A stretch of 64,000 nt of DNA from Paracyclopina nana (lineage: Eukaryota; Arthropoda; Copepoda; Cyclopoida; Cyclopettidae). The notes beneath the pieces are model-generated. The model saw only the letters and a list, made by a program, of their open reading frames with translations, searched no databases and had not been told where the DNA came from. Both the position numbers and the translations under genes were made by a program. The first letter of the stretch is position 1. Every line of letters starts with the position of its first letter. Positions 1 to 11,038 of this stretch are shown in pieces. The stretch lies in assembly GCA_019096065.1 (NCBI GenBank), contig JAGUCH010000005.1, positions 7,130,001 to 7,194,000 on the forward strand, written 5' to 3'.

Positions 1-2793
1 GAATCGGCGAGAGACCCGATCGACAGTGGTGTCTCTGCCCTGATGCCCCATGGTTTCATGGACGTGCCTCACCAAGCCTTCTTCAGATGATCGGGGGACC
101 ATAACCAGGTGGCGGGTCTCGCGGCCTTGCCCTTCCTCCTTTTTGTACTTGAGCAGGCCTTGGTCGTCCAGGTAGAGGCTGTCAAAAAGGCCTAACAGGA
201 TCTTGCCCCGGTGGGAGGCCGCCTCCTTGTGCTCCGGGCCCGGTCGACGTTGCTGGCTAATCAGCTGTCGGATGAGCTGCAGGTCTTCGTCCTCGGTCTG
301 TCCTTGGACCCACTCCGCTGAGTTGCCGACATCAAGAGCGGCCTCGGCGGAGGCTACCACGGCTTGGACGCCTGCACAGCTCTCGTTAGACACATCAGTC
401 CCTTCAGTGTCGGTGACGTGCTCGGCCCGGCTGAGGGCGTCAGCGTTGGCATGCTTGGTCCCTGCTCGGTGGACAACCTTAAAGTCGAACTGGCTTATGG
501 TTTCCAGCCATCGGGCGAGCATGCTGCGGGGCTCCTCCATGGTGCGGATCCATTGCAGGGCGGCGTGGTCTGTGCGGAGTATGAAGGGCCGGTACTGGAG
601 GTAGTACCGCCACTTGCGTAGCCAAATGATAACGGCGGCGAGTTCCCCTTGAGTGGCGGAGTAGTTGGCCTGACTCCGTGTCAGCTTCTTGGCCCCGAAG
701 AGGATAACCCGCTCCTTCCCCCCTTGCACTTGGGACAGGACGGCCCCCACACATTGATTGTCGCCGCTCCAGTCGGTATCCAGGATGAACGGCTGAGGGC
801 TCTCGAAGTCGGGGAAGGCCAGGATGGGTGCCGTGCAGAGTCGCTTCTTGAGCTCCTCGAAGGCAGCGACGTATTCCAGGGGCGGTTCGAACTCGGCTGT
901 GTCGGGGACATCCTCGTCCTTGCTGAGTTTGTCCGTGAGGGCTTTGGCCACCTCCTGGTAGTCCTTGATGAAGGATTGGTAGTAGCCGCATTTCCCAAGG
1001 AAGATGCGCAGCTGCCGCCGAGTGCGCGGTAGGGGCCATTTCTTGACCACGTCGATGTACTCGGGGACCACGGAAAGGCCCTCGGGGGTGATGACGTGCC
1101 CCAGGTACGTGATGCGGCGGCGGAACAGGTGGCACTTGGATGGCTGTAATTTGAGGCCAGCCCGCTGGTGGGTGTCCAGTACCCGCCGTAGGTGGTTAAA
1201 ATGGGACTCCACGTCGCGGCTGTGGATCAAGACGTCGTCGAGGTATGGCAGGGCGATGTCGTAAGGAATCCCTTCCAAGACCCGCTGGATGAGCCGGGCG
1301 TACGTTCGGGGTGCGTTGGTGAGCCCGAATGGCATGTACGCGAACGCATAGGTGGAGTTGTTGGCGGCGAAGGCCGTTTTGGGCACATCCTCAGCCCGCA
1401 CGGGGACGTGGTGGAACGCCCCCGTGGTATCCAAGGTGGAGAATACCTGCGAGTGGGCCAGCCGATTGAGGTTGTCCCGGATGTCGCCGATAGGATGCGT
1501 GTCGACAATGGTCACCTTGTTGAGAGCGCCATAGTCAACGCACCACCTGGTCTTCCCGTTCTTCTTAGTGACCGGGACCAGGGGTGCGCACCAAGGTGAC
1601 TGTATAGGGACAATGATGCCTTCCTTGAGCCACTTCTGGACTTGCTCTTCTAGTGACGTCTGCAGGTGCGGGTTGACAGGCCTCCGCCGGATGTTGATGG
1701 GCCGGGTACCCGGGATGACATCGATGCGGTGCTCGGCCAGGTCAGTCTGGCCCGAGGACCCGTCGAGGCTGAAGGTGTCCTGGTATTGCAGTAGCAGTGC
1801 CATGGTGCGGGCTTTCAGTTGAGGGGTGTTCAGAAGGGCATTGTCCTCTAGCCCGAACTCTTGAATGAAGGTTTGAGCCATTTCCGCTGTGTACGGGCTC
1901 TGGGCCTTAGTCTGGGCCCCCTCGAGCTTGGCCATGTAGCTGCCGGCTGCCAGTTTGGCCACGGTTGGTACCCGTCTCAAACTCTCCACCTGTCCATACC
2001 TGGTGTTGTGACGGATGATGAGGGGCTCAGCAGTGGTGTTGATGACCCCAACGAAGCAATTGCCTTTCTCGTCGGGCCGGATGAGGGCCCGCTGCCATGG
2101 GTGGAGCTCTGTGGCTTCCATAAAGTCCCCTGATCCCTCGATGATTCCATCTACGTGTGGCGATCGGTGCCAAGTAGGGATCTTCGCAGGGATGGCGCAA
2201 CAGGACATTGGGGCTACTGTTGCTTCGCCCCGCACGTAGACTGCATGGACATCGATTGCGCGATTATCGTTTTTGTCTAGTGTCCCCCCTGCCAACTTTA
2301 TCATTCGTCCTCGAATGCGCAAGGAGTTGGCACTATGAAGCTGATCTATATCATGAGCCTTCATGAAGGGCCCCGACAGGTTGATGTCCATGGTCAAATT
2401 GGCTATAACGGCGGGCCGGAACTTGAAAGGTTGCGGGTACGTACCAATGTGGAGCATAAGAGTTTTGGGTACTTCGCCCAATATCTCCAGCGATTGGTTT
2501 TGGCCAGCCGTGTTGACAGTTTCCCCAGCCAAAGGCAAAAGTTGGGTTTTGGAGAACCCCAGCTTTGCAGCAAGTGTGGAGGAGATGACAGACCTCCACG
2601 TGTTCCCACTATCAATGAGGGCTCTTGCCTTTACGTTGTTAATTCGGATTGGAACTTCGGACTCATAAGATTTGTTTATTTTGGAAATATGGGCGAGGAA
2701 TGATTTGGCTTTGGCAGCAGTGAAGGTGTTTGGCGAGGTGATGGAGGGTTCAGTTGACGGCCGGTCCCTTAGGACCGGCTGGCTCCGTTTTTT
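1..2793 (-). CDS. pol: Gypsy-1 pol (protease, RT, RNase H, integrase start), partial
   Basis: This is the Pol polyprotein that processes the element's proteins, copies its RNA and integrates the DNA. The aspartic protease motif is IDSGNTWRS (D-S-G codons at 2605-2613). RT follows, with the catalytic YLDD at 1234-1245 in LPYLDDVLIHS. RNase H has FILDTDW near 790 and TDHAALQW near 570. The integrase zinc-binding region starts with HETMGHQGRD at the left edge. The frame is -1 relative to gag, overlaps its end, and has no stop codon. No pol ATG is needed if it is made as Gag-Pol by frameshifting. The rest of integrase lies outside the window. Confidence 0.92.
2760..2793 (-). promoter_or_regulatory. 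Programmed -1 frameshift signal, Gypsy-1 gag/pol
   Basis: Minus-strand heptamer A-AAA-AAC (2793-2787) is in the gag reading phase as X-XXY-YYZ. A 7-base spacer follows, then a perfect 8-bp hairpin, GCCGGTCC (2779-2772) with GGACCGGC (2767-2760). The 4-base loop TAAG contains the gag stop codon TAA. Slipping back one base enters the pol frame exactly. The layout matches the classic retroviral -1 frameshift design; its efficiency is unknown. Confidence 0.85.
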
Positions 2794-3701
2794 GGCGCCT
2801 CCCAGGTGTAGGCGTCCACAGAGGTGTTGGCCACGTGCGCGATGGCCGCGTTGCGGTATTTGTTATACTCTTGCGGCGAAACGGGCGGCGCTGTTGAGTA
2901 CGGCCCGCCGCTGCCTCGGCCGCGGCCTCCACGTCCTCGGCCCCGGAAGCCCCCTCGACCTCGTTGGGCGGGTTGACGGTTGTTGGTGCATTGCGCCTTG
3001 AGATGGCTGTAGCCACCACAGCCATAGCATCTCATATTGGCTCGGTCGCTTAGGGCCGCGATGATCCTGGCCACGTCGGGTTGATCCTGAGGGGCGTCCT
3101 GGGTCATTTGCATGATGCCCGCTTGTCCCAGAGGGTTGGCTTTACCACCAGCCAACCCGACCAGACATTCCTTAGAGGACGCATTAGCGGCGGCCTCTGC
3201 CAGGGTGTTGTACTTGCTGGCAATCACCAGCCAACGCGTCTGGGGGTCCCGTAGATGGATGGTGAACTTCCGTATGATCTCAAGGTCCCGTTCGACTTGG
3301 GCGCATCGCGTCGCATCATTGGCGAAAGCCCTCAGGTAGAGTGATTTGAGGCGGGCCGCCCATGTCATGACGGATTCGTGCAGGTCCTGGGCGGCGGTGT
3401 CGTAGGCTACCCTGGCAGCCTCTTGGGCTGACTCGTCCACGAAGGCCCGCTCGAGGTCGTCGAGATAGTGCCTGAACGTGTAGGTGTCATCGTCGGGTTT
3501 CTTGTCAATGGAGTTGATCATCTCCAGTGCGAGGCCTATGATGGATGACTTGATCAGGGTCTTCTTCATGCGCTCCGGCTCCGCCGAGGTGTCAAATTGA
3601 CACTCGACGTGCATGCGCCACTGCTGGAAGGATCGGCTGTCCGTCTCACGGAGCAGTTGGAGTTGCTGGGGTCGACGCTGGATGGCAGCGTTCGCCCTCA
3701 T
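2769..3701 (-). CDS. gag: Gypsy-1 gag
   Basis: The 310-residue Gag builds the particle and binds element RNA. The helical N-terminal half resembles Ty3/Gypsy capsid regions. A CCHC zinc knuckle, CYGCGGYSHLKAQC (C-x2-C-x4-H-x4-C), is near residues 224-237, followed by an RGG-rich basic stretch, both typical of nucleic-acid binding. The frame ends at TAA inside the frameshift hairpin. The ATG at 3701 is the first in its frame; an open, ATG-less extension of about 20 codons lies upstream, so the exact start is slightly uncertain. Confidence 0.88.
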   Translation of the reverse strand: MRANAAIQRRPQQLQLLRETDSRSFQQWRMHVECQFDTSAEPERMKKTLIKSSIIGLALEMINSIDKKPDDDTYTFRHYLDDLERAFVDESAQEAARVAYDTAAQDLHESVMTWAARLKSLYLRAFANDATRCAQVERDLEIIRKFTIHLRDPQTRWLVIASKYNTLAEAAANASSKECLVGLAGGKANPLGQAGIMQMTQDAPQDQPDVARIIAALSDRANMRCYGCGGYSHLKAQCTNNRQPAQRGRGGFRGRGRGGRGRGSGGPYSTAPPVSPQEYNKYRNAAIAHVANTSVDAYTWEAPKNGASRS

Positions 3702-4577
3702 TTGGCGGTTGACCTCTTGGGCTACCGCAGCAGCTATATCATGGGCTGATGGCTGGGACTATATATGGGGGAGAAGAGTAAGCTATGATTGCGACGAGAG
3801 TGTGACTAAGTTATAATTACCATGGTGGTTTAGTTTTAATTGCAAGTGTGTTGCTAGTACTGTTATCCGGGGGAAAGCTCGAAAGGAACTGATAGCTATT
3901 CCCCACCAGCGTGGCTTTATATATCCGCCACCGCGCTCGCAGGATCTGCTGCAAAGGGGTGGCGTGACATTGATTAATATTATTTGCTGACCACCAAAAT
4001 GCCACGCCGGTGTCACATTTCTCGTCAATCTGTTTATTTGAACAATGATTGTCACATGGTGACCGCTCATAACAGCTCACAGCTGTTGACCAGATCGCCG
4101 GGTCATTTGGTCACCACGTGATCAGCTTACTCTTTCTGCTAAACCCCTTTTATTTGCACATTTTTGTGGGGTGGCCGGCTCCAGCATTCACTGGAATCAA
4201 AATAGCTTGCAACTGGTGTTAGCAGTCCCGGCCATTCGACCATTGTCCCCCCACATCAATTGCTTTTTGATTGTTATTTAATCACCTGCAGCTGCAACCT
4301 TTGCAGAGTGATTTCTGTCCCCTTTTTAGTTGCTCTGGTCTGAGCTCTTATTACTTTCTTGCCATCAGCACCGTTTATAGTCAACTGCCTTTTTATGCTT
4401 TAGCATTACAATCTCTTTTTAATCTCCATATCGTGGCTTGCACGTAGGTTCATATGTGGCAGTTGACTTTCGAGCATTGAGCAGCACATTATTTAATTTT
4501 CCCTTTTATTGTACTGTATACTTAGCACTTAGTTTCCGGCAGGATGTACTTAGTAGTGGTGTGATGAAATCACAGGT

Positions 4578-4593
4578 CCTACCGACCGCGCCA
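4578..4593 (-). promoter_or_regulatory. Primer-binding site, Gypsy-1
   Basis: Two bases after the inner LTR end, the minus strand reads TGGCGCGGTCGGTAGG. The leading TGG is the complement of a tRNA 3' CCA, as expected for reverse-transcription priming. The tRNA species was not assigned. Confidence 0.7.
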
Positions 4594-4595
4594 TC

Positions 4596-4840
4596 TGTAG
4601 TAGGTCGAGATATACAACTGTGACTTATCAAGCCACTACTCGGATCTAGGCTACGTCTAGCGGGGACGGGCCTGGAAGGCTAGCAGAGGTCAATCTTGGG
4701 CCGTAGACAACACGTGTCAATACGGTGAATTTATTTCCTTTACTGATGATCACACTATACTACTCGTTATACTACCGCGCGCCCGAGGCGAGCGCGCGCA
4801 GCGAGCGGTCGACCCGTAGGCCGACACGCTCCCTGCTACA
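4596..4840 (-). repeat. 5' LTR of Gypsy-1 (245 bp)
   Basis: The block is bounded by TG and CA: on the plus strand it starts TGTAGTAGGTCG and ends CCCTGCTACA. It is closely related to the solo copy at 12817-13040. The primer-binding site directly inside it sets the minus-strand orientation. Confidence 0.88.
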
Positions 4841-5341
4841 CATTTGAGGGATTTAAAGTAATTTGATGTCCCTCATATAGGAAAGGTGAACCGATGTTTT
4901 CGGACGTCAATTCAGGCAGGGACTGCACAGGCAGGCCACGGATTCACCGAAATCTCCAGAAATTTGGCTTAAAATATCTGCATGAACAGTGTGAACAATG
5001 TGAACAGCATGAATATATATTAAAATGTGTTTTTTCCTCATTGCTTTTAAGTGTGTGATTTTTCAATGACCATTGTACCTACAATATTTGATAATAATGA
5101 AGAGAAAAAAAATAAAGGAAAACTCAAGTGTTTTGATCAGGGTTATCTAGCTAGCTTCAAAAGTGTTGAAAGCTCAACAGTTAATTGTGGAAAACCCAAC
5201 ATCAAAATGGAAAGTCCAAAGTTGAAATCTGGAAAGCCAAAACAAAGCTGCATTGGGCAATATGATGAAAATTGATACAAAACTGGTGTCCTTTAGCCAC
5301 AGAATGTAAAGCCCAACGTTTGAAAAATGGAGTTTCGATTT
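4841..5341. other. Intergenic, no gene seen
   Basis: AT-rich sequence between Gypsy-1 and the 3' end of the PAN-kelch gene. It has only short chance ORFs and no family motif. Confidence 0.6.
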
Positions 5342-5347
5342 TTTATT
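5342..5347 (-). other. Poly(A) signal of PAN-kelch gene
   Basis: AATAAA on the minus strand (plus strand TTTATT), about 100 bases beyond the stop codon at 5443, in AT-rich 3' sequence. Confidence 0.55.
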
Positions 5348-5442
5348 TTCTTGTTTCAAAAATTATTCATCAAGTTTCAATGTTTACATAGATAAATTAG
5401 TAGTGAGAACAAAAACAACAAATTATTGATGCTGAAGTTATT

Positions 5443-7398
5443 TCATTGATTTTTTGAACAATTTTTGCAAGTAGCCAGTTCATTCGGGATGTACATTGCA
5501 ACAAAGTAAGCTCTGCCTTCTTGCAGTGTTTGGTTTAGAGGGATCCATGAGCAATCATGAATCCCTGAGCCACATTGAAGTTTCCAGAAATGTGATTTTA
5601 ACTCAATAAGATCTTCTCCTCCTATCCCAAGAACTCCAAGATTGTCAGGAGTAGGTAGCATTTTCATACCACCAATGCGGGAGGGCAATGCTGGACCTGC
5701 AAAAGACATTTGGTTATGCAATTAATGCTACTTTTTGAGAAAGATTTTATTTTGTACCTTGAGTCAATATTTGGCTTTGTAGGTCAAGTATTTCTACTGA
5801 ATCCAAAGTACCACCATTACCAAACCCTCCACCAACCACAATAAACTGTTTACCGGACTTGTCTAACATTGATGAGCACGAGTGAGATGATCTGCCAGTT
5901 GCCAAGCTTGGTCCTTCAGTCCAAGTGAAGTTGGCGAGATTGAGGTACCAGACCTCATTGCTGAAACCTCTGGAGTATCCTCCAATCAGGATGGCCATGC
6001 TCTCATTGATTTTAATCATGCAGTGCCCATCCACAGGTTTGGGCAGGTCTGGGCCAGCCACTGATGGCTTCCCAATGGTGACAAATTCGCTAGAATTCAA
6101 CCTGCCTGAATTTCCACTGTAACCTCCCAAAACGAGAAGGGCATTGTTTAGCTCAATGCTCGCTGCATTAGCTCGCTCACTGATCATTGATGAGACTGCA
6201 TCAGGTTGGCCAATGATGTAGCACTGATTTGAGACCATATAGTCTTTGGAGGTTCCACCACACATCAAGGGATATGTATTATCAATAAGTCCTCCAGTTG
6301 CACCAAAAATATCTATAGGGAACAGCAATGAGACTTGAAAATTATAGAGGTCTCTGCTAGAAAGCTTGTCGGATTAATCGCTCTCATGATCTTCCTGCTC
6401 AAGAATTTCAATTTTTGATTGGCTGAAAAAGGCGAGAAATTCAACTGACTAGACTATGTGACTATGTAATTCCTGGATTGTTTTCCAACATGCTTATGAT
6501 TTGCAAAAAACATAGAAAAGCAAACGTATGAAAAAAGAACTAAGAAAACTGATTTTCTTAGTTCTACTTAGTGCTGCTACTTTTCTCAGGCTATGCAGGA
6601 AGGAAAATACTGCGCTGAATTGCTTATAGAGGGCCCAGCAATATATTTTTTTCCTTACTGTTATTAAGTATTAGAAAGTTCTCCAAGGGCTGGCAGGCAT
6701 TGTCAGGAGATTCAACATCAATCACCTCAATCATACTTGCATTTTCATTATTTGAATCACCAGTGGCAACCAAAATGAGTCTTGGAACTAAATTGGAATT
6801 GACTTGGTGTCCAAGCCTTGAGTGACCCATTGGCTCATAAGTGGCTGTTGGACACTCTTGTTGGCCAGAGATGTACTCAGTCAGGGACTCATCGATGGAG
6901 TAACAAGTGCTGAAGATGAAGCAAGTGAGAGCCTCAGTGTCAAAGGTAAACCAATTACATCCCTTTGTGGAGTGACATTTCATTAAGCACTCATCCTTGG
7001 TGTTCGTTATCTCGGTGAACTCAAGTGTTCCCTGCATAATTCACATGCTTTAAATGGATGGGGCCAAATAAAATTGAAAAATCAGGTACCTGGCAGAGTC
7101 CTGTGGCATCGCAAACGTTTGGGCTGCAGGCCACCATTCCGGATATGCAATGCTTGCAAATCTCATCTGACAAGGAATTGCAAGACTTGAGCAAATAGCA
7201 GATGCCCGAGTCGGAATTGAAGCTGAACCAGTTGCATTCGGGGTAGGTTTTACATTCCTTCAGGCAGACTTGAGGGCTTTCCACCATGGAAGTTGTGAGT
7301 AGTTCGCTGTGCTTACACTCCCCTGGCTTAAAGCACACCTGACCAGCTGAGAGACCAGCTAAGACAACTATGCAAATAGATTTCAAAATTGATTTCAT
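5443..7398 (-). CDS. Secreted PAN/Apple-domain and kelch-repeat protein
   Basis: Four exons are inferred: 7398-7090, 7031-6659, 6312-5758 and 5696-5443. All introns are GT-AG (58, 346 and 61 bases) and phases match, giving 496 residues. Residues 1-19 form a signal peptide. Two cysteine-rich PAN/Apple-like modules follow (about 22-92 and 103-165), both with a CNWF(S/T)F core. Kelch-like blades come next (about 230-430; LVLGGYSG, ILIGGYSRG, IVVGGGFG), then a short Cys-containing tail. PAN and kelch modules are usually binding domains, so an extracellular ligand-binding role is inferred. A TATA box and poly(A) signal flank it. It looks intact; the exact ligand is unknown. Confidence 0.82.
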
Positions 7399-7442
7399 CT
7401 TGTCTAACTTTAAAAATAATGCTACTCTGCATTGATCTTGTC

Positions 7443-7450
7443 TTTATATA
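7443..7450 (-). promoter_or_regulatory. TATA box of PAN-kelch gene
   Basis: TATATAAA on the minus strand, about 45 bases before the ATG at 7398. Transcription would start roughly 15-20 bases before the ATG, giving a very short 5' leader. Confidence 0.65.
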
Positions 7451-7451
7451 T

Positions 7452-8210
7452 GCCCGTTTAGTGATAAGGCCAGAGAAGTGTATTTAGAGAGATTGGCAAG
7501 CAGTCAGCTGCTACAAAAAGGTTCGAAAAATTGCTTGCTTCATTGGAGCAACTTCAAGGCGGGTCAGAAAATTTCAGGCGAATTCTTGTGGTTAACAAAT
7601 CGGGCTTGGTGCTTATTCGTTCCGTTCCCTTTCTTAAGCGGTTTTGCGTGAATTGCGCCAGTGAATGTTGCGAATCATGAGCTGACCTAACTTGCCGTTC
7701 TTTAGTTATTAACGTCTTTGGATAAGGCTTCATTCATGATAAAAAAAACCCGCCTAGCTAAGATTGCGCATAATATTTACTGACCTCATTTTTTTTCGCA
7801 CGATATCTATTCTACAAGAGGCCTGGGAAAAATTACATGTGTTTTGGTGATCCCATGGGACCAGTGATGCACCGAGCAACTAAAAATTGGGCACCTATTA
7901 GCGAAAAAAAGCAACGTCTCAATTTTGTAGAGTTGTAGCGCGAAAGGTGACACCGCCTTTAAAAAAATATGTTCAGCTTCAGGTTAGTTATAATTTTAGT
8001 GGTAATAACTACTGCTTAAGGAAAACCTTCGCAGAATTTTCAATAACCACTCTAGCGGCACCGAGAGCTTTTTGAAAAGGGGATGACTCGCGAGTGCGAG
8101 CACGGAGCGAAAAAAGTACCACATATACATACGGACTAAAACGGCCGTAACTTTGCCGTTACGTATCATATCCGCGATTCAAGCACATATTTGGAATTGG
8201 GTCAGCGCGC
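7452..8210. other. Intergenic, no gene seen
   Basis: AT-rich sequence upstream of the PAN-kelch promoter. No ORF, tandem repeat or mobile-element end was recognised. Confidence 0.5.
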
Positions 8211-8713
8211 CCTTTAATTTGAGCCCAAAAAAGTCGTCAAAATGCGGCGTATAAGAAAGTTGCAATTTTCTCCGTCGTCCTTGGGCCTACAGCAAAAACA
8301 AAGACAGTTTTGGAAATCCCAGCCCGAGCTCTACAAATGTTATTTTATAAACTTTTTCAAAAAAGTCCATTCTAGTGCCTCAAAATCGCCATTTTCGTGT
8401 TTATTAGGGAGCAGCCCCATTAATTGAGGTCAAATTGTTGAAATATCCACAGCTCATTGTAGGAACATCAATAAAATGTAATCTTTGCACCATTGCAACC
8501 GCCTCAACATGCCATTTAATTTGAGCCCAAAAAAGTCGTCAAAATGCGGCGTACAAGAAAGTTGCCTTTATCTCAGTTGTCCTTTGGTTTTAAGCAAAAC
8601 CAAAGACAGTTTTGGAAATCCCAGCCCGCCCGAGCTCTACAAATGTTATTTTATCAACTTTTTCAAAAAATTCCAGTCTTATGCCTCAAAATTGCCATTT
8701 TCGTGTTTATTTG
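8211..8713. repeat. Diverged direct repeat of about 200 bp, two copies
   Basis: Segments 8211-8408 and 8512-8713 are near-copies about 301 bases apart. Both contain TTTAATTTGAGCCCAAAAAA and a CCATTTTCGTGTTTATT end. The second runs straight into the 313-bp satellite. Short ORFs here are not genes. Confidence 0.85.
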
Positions 8714-8714
8714 G

Positions 8715-9870
8715 GTTTCCCCTGTCTCAGCAGTCTATAAAGTAAAAATGCCAGCTCCGGTGCTGAGCCCTGAGCAGCCTGAGGTAAAAAATCAGGTCAT
8801 ATCCTGAAACTACATGAAAAACTGAGCCACTTTGTGCTTCATAGGCAATTCAGTATTCTGGCACTAGGCAGGAGAAAAAACCTGCGCAAACTTGGACTGA
8901 GCTCAAATTGTCACACCAATATCTCAGCGCTGAGTTGTCCGATTTGAAAACCATTTACTGTTTTGGAATTGAAGTGAGATTAGCTAACTTTTATTACTTC
9001 ATAGCCATTTTGCTAGCTCAGTGATAAGTTTCCCCTGTCTCAGCAGTCTATTAAGTAAACATGCTAGCTCCGGTGCTGGGCCCTGAGCAGCCTGAGGTAA
9101 AAAATCAGGTCATATCCTGAAACTACATGAAAAACTGAGCCACTTTGTGCTTCATAGCCAATTCAGTATTCTGACTCTAGGCAGGAGAAAAAACCTGCGC
9201 AAACTTGGACTGAGCTCAAATTCTAACACCAATATCTCAGCGCTGAGTTGTCCGATTTGAAAACCATTTACTGTTTTGGAATTGAGGTGAGATTAGCTAA
9301 CTTTCATTACTTCATAGCCATTTTGCTAGCTCAGTGATAAGTTTCCCCTGTCTCAGCAGTCTTTTAAGTAAACATGCTAGCTCTGGTGCTGAGCCCTGAG
9401 CAGCCTGAGGTGAAAAATCTGGTCATGTCCTGAAACTACATGAAAAACTGAGCCACTTTGTGTTTCATAGCCAACTCAGCATTCTGACTCTAGGCAGGAG
9501 AAAGAACCAGCGCAAACTTGGACTGAGCTCAAATTCTAACACCAATATCTCAGTGCTGAGTTGACCGATTTGAAAATAATTTACTGTTTTGGAAATGGCG
9601 TAAGATTAGCTAACTTTTATTACTTCATAGCCATTTTGCTAGCTCAGTGATAAGTTTCCCCTGACTCAGCAGTCTATTAAATAAAAAAGCAAGCTCCAGT
9701 GCTGAGCCCTGAGCAGCCTGGGCTGAAAAATCAGGTCATATCCGGAAACTACATGAAAAACTGAGCCACTTTGTGTTTCATAGCCAACTCAGCATTCTGA
9801 CTCTAGGCAGGAGAAAGAACCAGCGCAAACTTGGACTGAGCTCAAATTCTAACACCAATATTTACTTGCG
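8715..9870. repeat. 313-bp tandem satellite, about 3.7 copies
   Basis: Units start with GTTTCCCCTG at 8715, 9028, 9341 and 9654 (TGACTC variant in the last), exactly 313 bases apart. The fourth is cut off near 9870. Copies look about 95% identical by eye. The unit is rich in CTGAGC/GCTCAG-like words and has no conserved coding frame. Confidence 0.92.
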
Positions 9871-10215
9871 CAACTTCATAGCAAATCATCCTATATTGTA
9901 GAGCATAGCACTACTGTACCTAAAACTCGGTAAGCATGCTAAAATTCGGAAAATGCTCCGTTTTTGGATCTACTTACAGTTTTGGAATCTAGAGAACAAA
10001 CTGAACACTTTTTATTAGTAAGTAAACAAGGTAATTGTAACATTAGTGGCAATTTGAAATTTTTACATATCTCAGCATCTTGTCTCCGTAAATCTCAGCA
10101 GACGTATGCTTTAAAAAAAGCGCTGCTAAACTTTGACGCACGATATCTCCAGTTCAAGATAAGATATCTTGCTCCAATTTGATTCTATGAAGTCAGGGCG
10201 ATCTCTTCTACAACC
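9871..10215. other. Intergenic, no gene seen
   Basis: AT-rich sequence between the satellite and the MITE nest. Only a 72-codon chance ORF is present. Confidence 0.5.
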
Positions 10216-10329
10216 TTAGAGCCTGTTCACCTGCTTATTATAGCCGTTATTTTGGCAAAATATTGGAGAGAAATACTGAAGGTGGATCCCACAACATAGG
10301 CCGTTCTCATATTGCCGGAAAAAGCTAAG

Positions 10330-10790
10330 CTAAGGTAAAAATAGCTGAGACAAACTCAGACCAGGACCAACTGTTTCCTAGAACCAGGACCAACAGTTCG
10401 GCGGCCGTACTTGGATCAACTAGGACATACTTTCCTTGGATAGACTGCATCGGATCGCCCTTGGATAGACAGGCAAAACTCATAGTCCCTGGATCGACTT
10501 TGTAGATAAACAGTCCTTGGATCAATGAAACGGATAGTCCTTGGATCAACTACTATGACTTAACTGGACATTGGTCAACTTGAACAAACTGTGACTAGAT
10601 AGACTGACATAACTGACTGTCCCTGCATCAAAAAATGGATTGGACTGAGGGCTAGAACGTATTGTACATTGTTAGAATGCAGCAACAAACTGTCCATTGA
10701 TTGACTAAAACATACTGTCCTTGGATAAACTGGCAGAACAGACTATCCTTGAATAGTTTAGCAAAAGAAACTACTATGGTTGGAGAATGT
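10330..10790. repeat. CTTGGAT(C/A)GAC minisatellite, block 1
   Basis: The imperfect unit AGTCCTTGGATCGACT recurs every 24-30 bases. The same family appears around 13800-14010, 15370-15460, 17110-17270, 20490-20830 and 21040-21220, on either strand. Confidence 0.8.
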
Positions 10791-10829
10791 GCTCAGCTAC
10801 TGAATTTTGACTCTTACAGTAAAAGTATA

Positions 10830-11038
10830 GGCCGTTCTCATATTGCCGGAAAAAGCTAAGCTAAGGTAAAAATAGCTAAGCTAAGGTGAAAATAGCTAAG
10901 CAAACGCTCAACATTTCAAGCAAAGTAGCTGCTTTTTGTGAATGTTGAGCGGAATAACCGGTTTTCGTTGCATAATTTTTACCTTAGCTTAGCTAATTTT
11001 ACCTTAGCTTAGCTTTTTCCGGCAATATGAGAACGGCC
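10830..11038. mobile_element. Small palindromic MITE (209 bp)
   Basis: The ends GGCCGTTCTCATATTGCCGG and their inverse are followed by AAAAAGCTAAGCTAAGGT, giving arms over 40 bp. TA dinucleotides flank both sides (10828-10829 and 11039-11040), as for Tc1/mariner-like target sites. One further end copy lies at 10303-10350. Non-coding. Confidence 0.75.

Larger units (their letters stand above)
1..4840 (-). mobile_element. Gypsy-1: Ty3/Gypsy LTR retrotransposon, 5' part
   Basis: Read on the minus strand, the order is 5' LTR (4840-4596), primer-binding site, a leader of about 0.9 kb, gag, a -1 frameshift signal, and pol with protease, RT, RNase H and the start of integrase. This is the Ty3/Gypsy order. 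The pol frame stays open over 2.7 kb to the left edge, so the copy may be intact; its 3' LTR lies outside the window. The leader (4577-3702) holds no convincing gene, though a TATATAG-like motif lies about 55 bases before the gag ATG. A solo LTR of the same family is at 12817-13040. Confidence 0.93.

Noticed and set aside
479-1135. 218-codon ORF on the minus strand
   Set aside because: It is a shadow frame of Gypsy-1 pol, which runs in another frame with clear RNase H and RT motifs.
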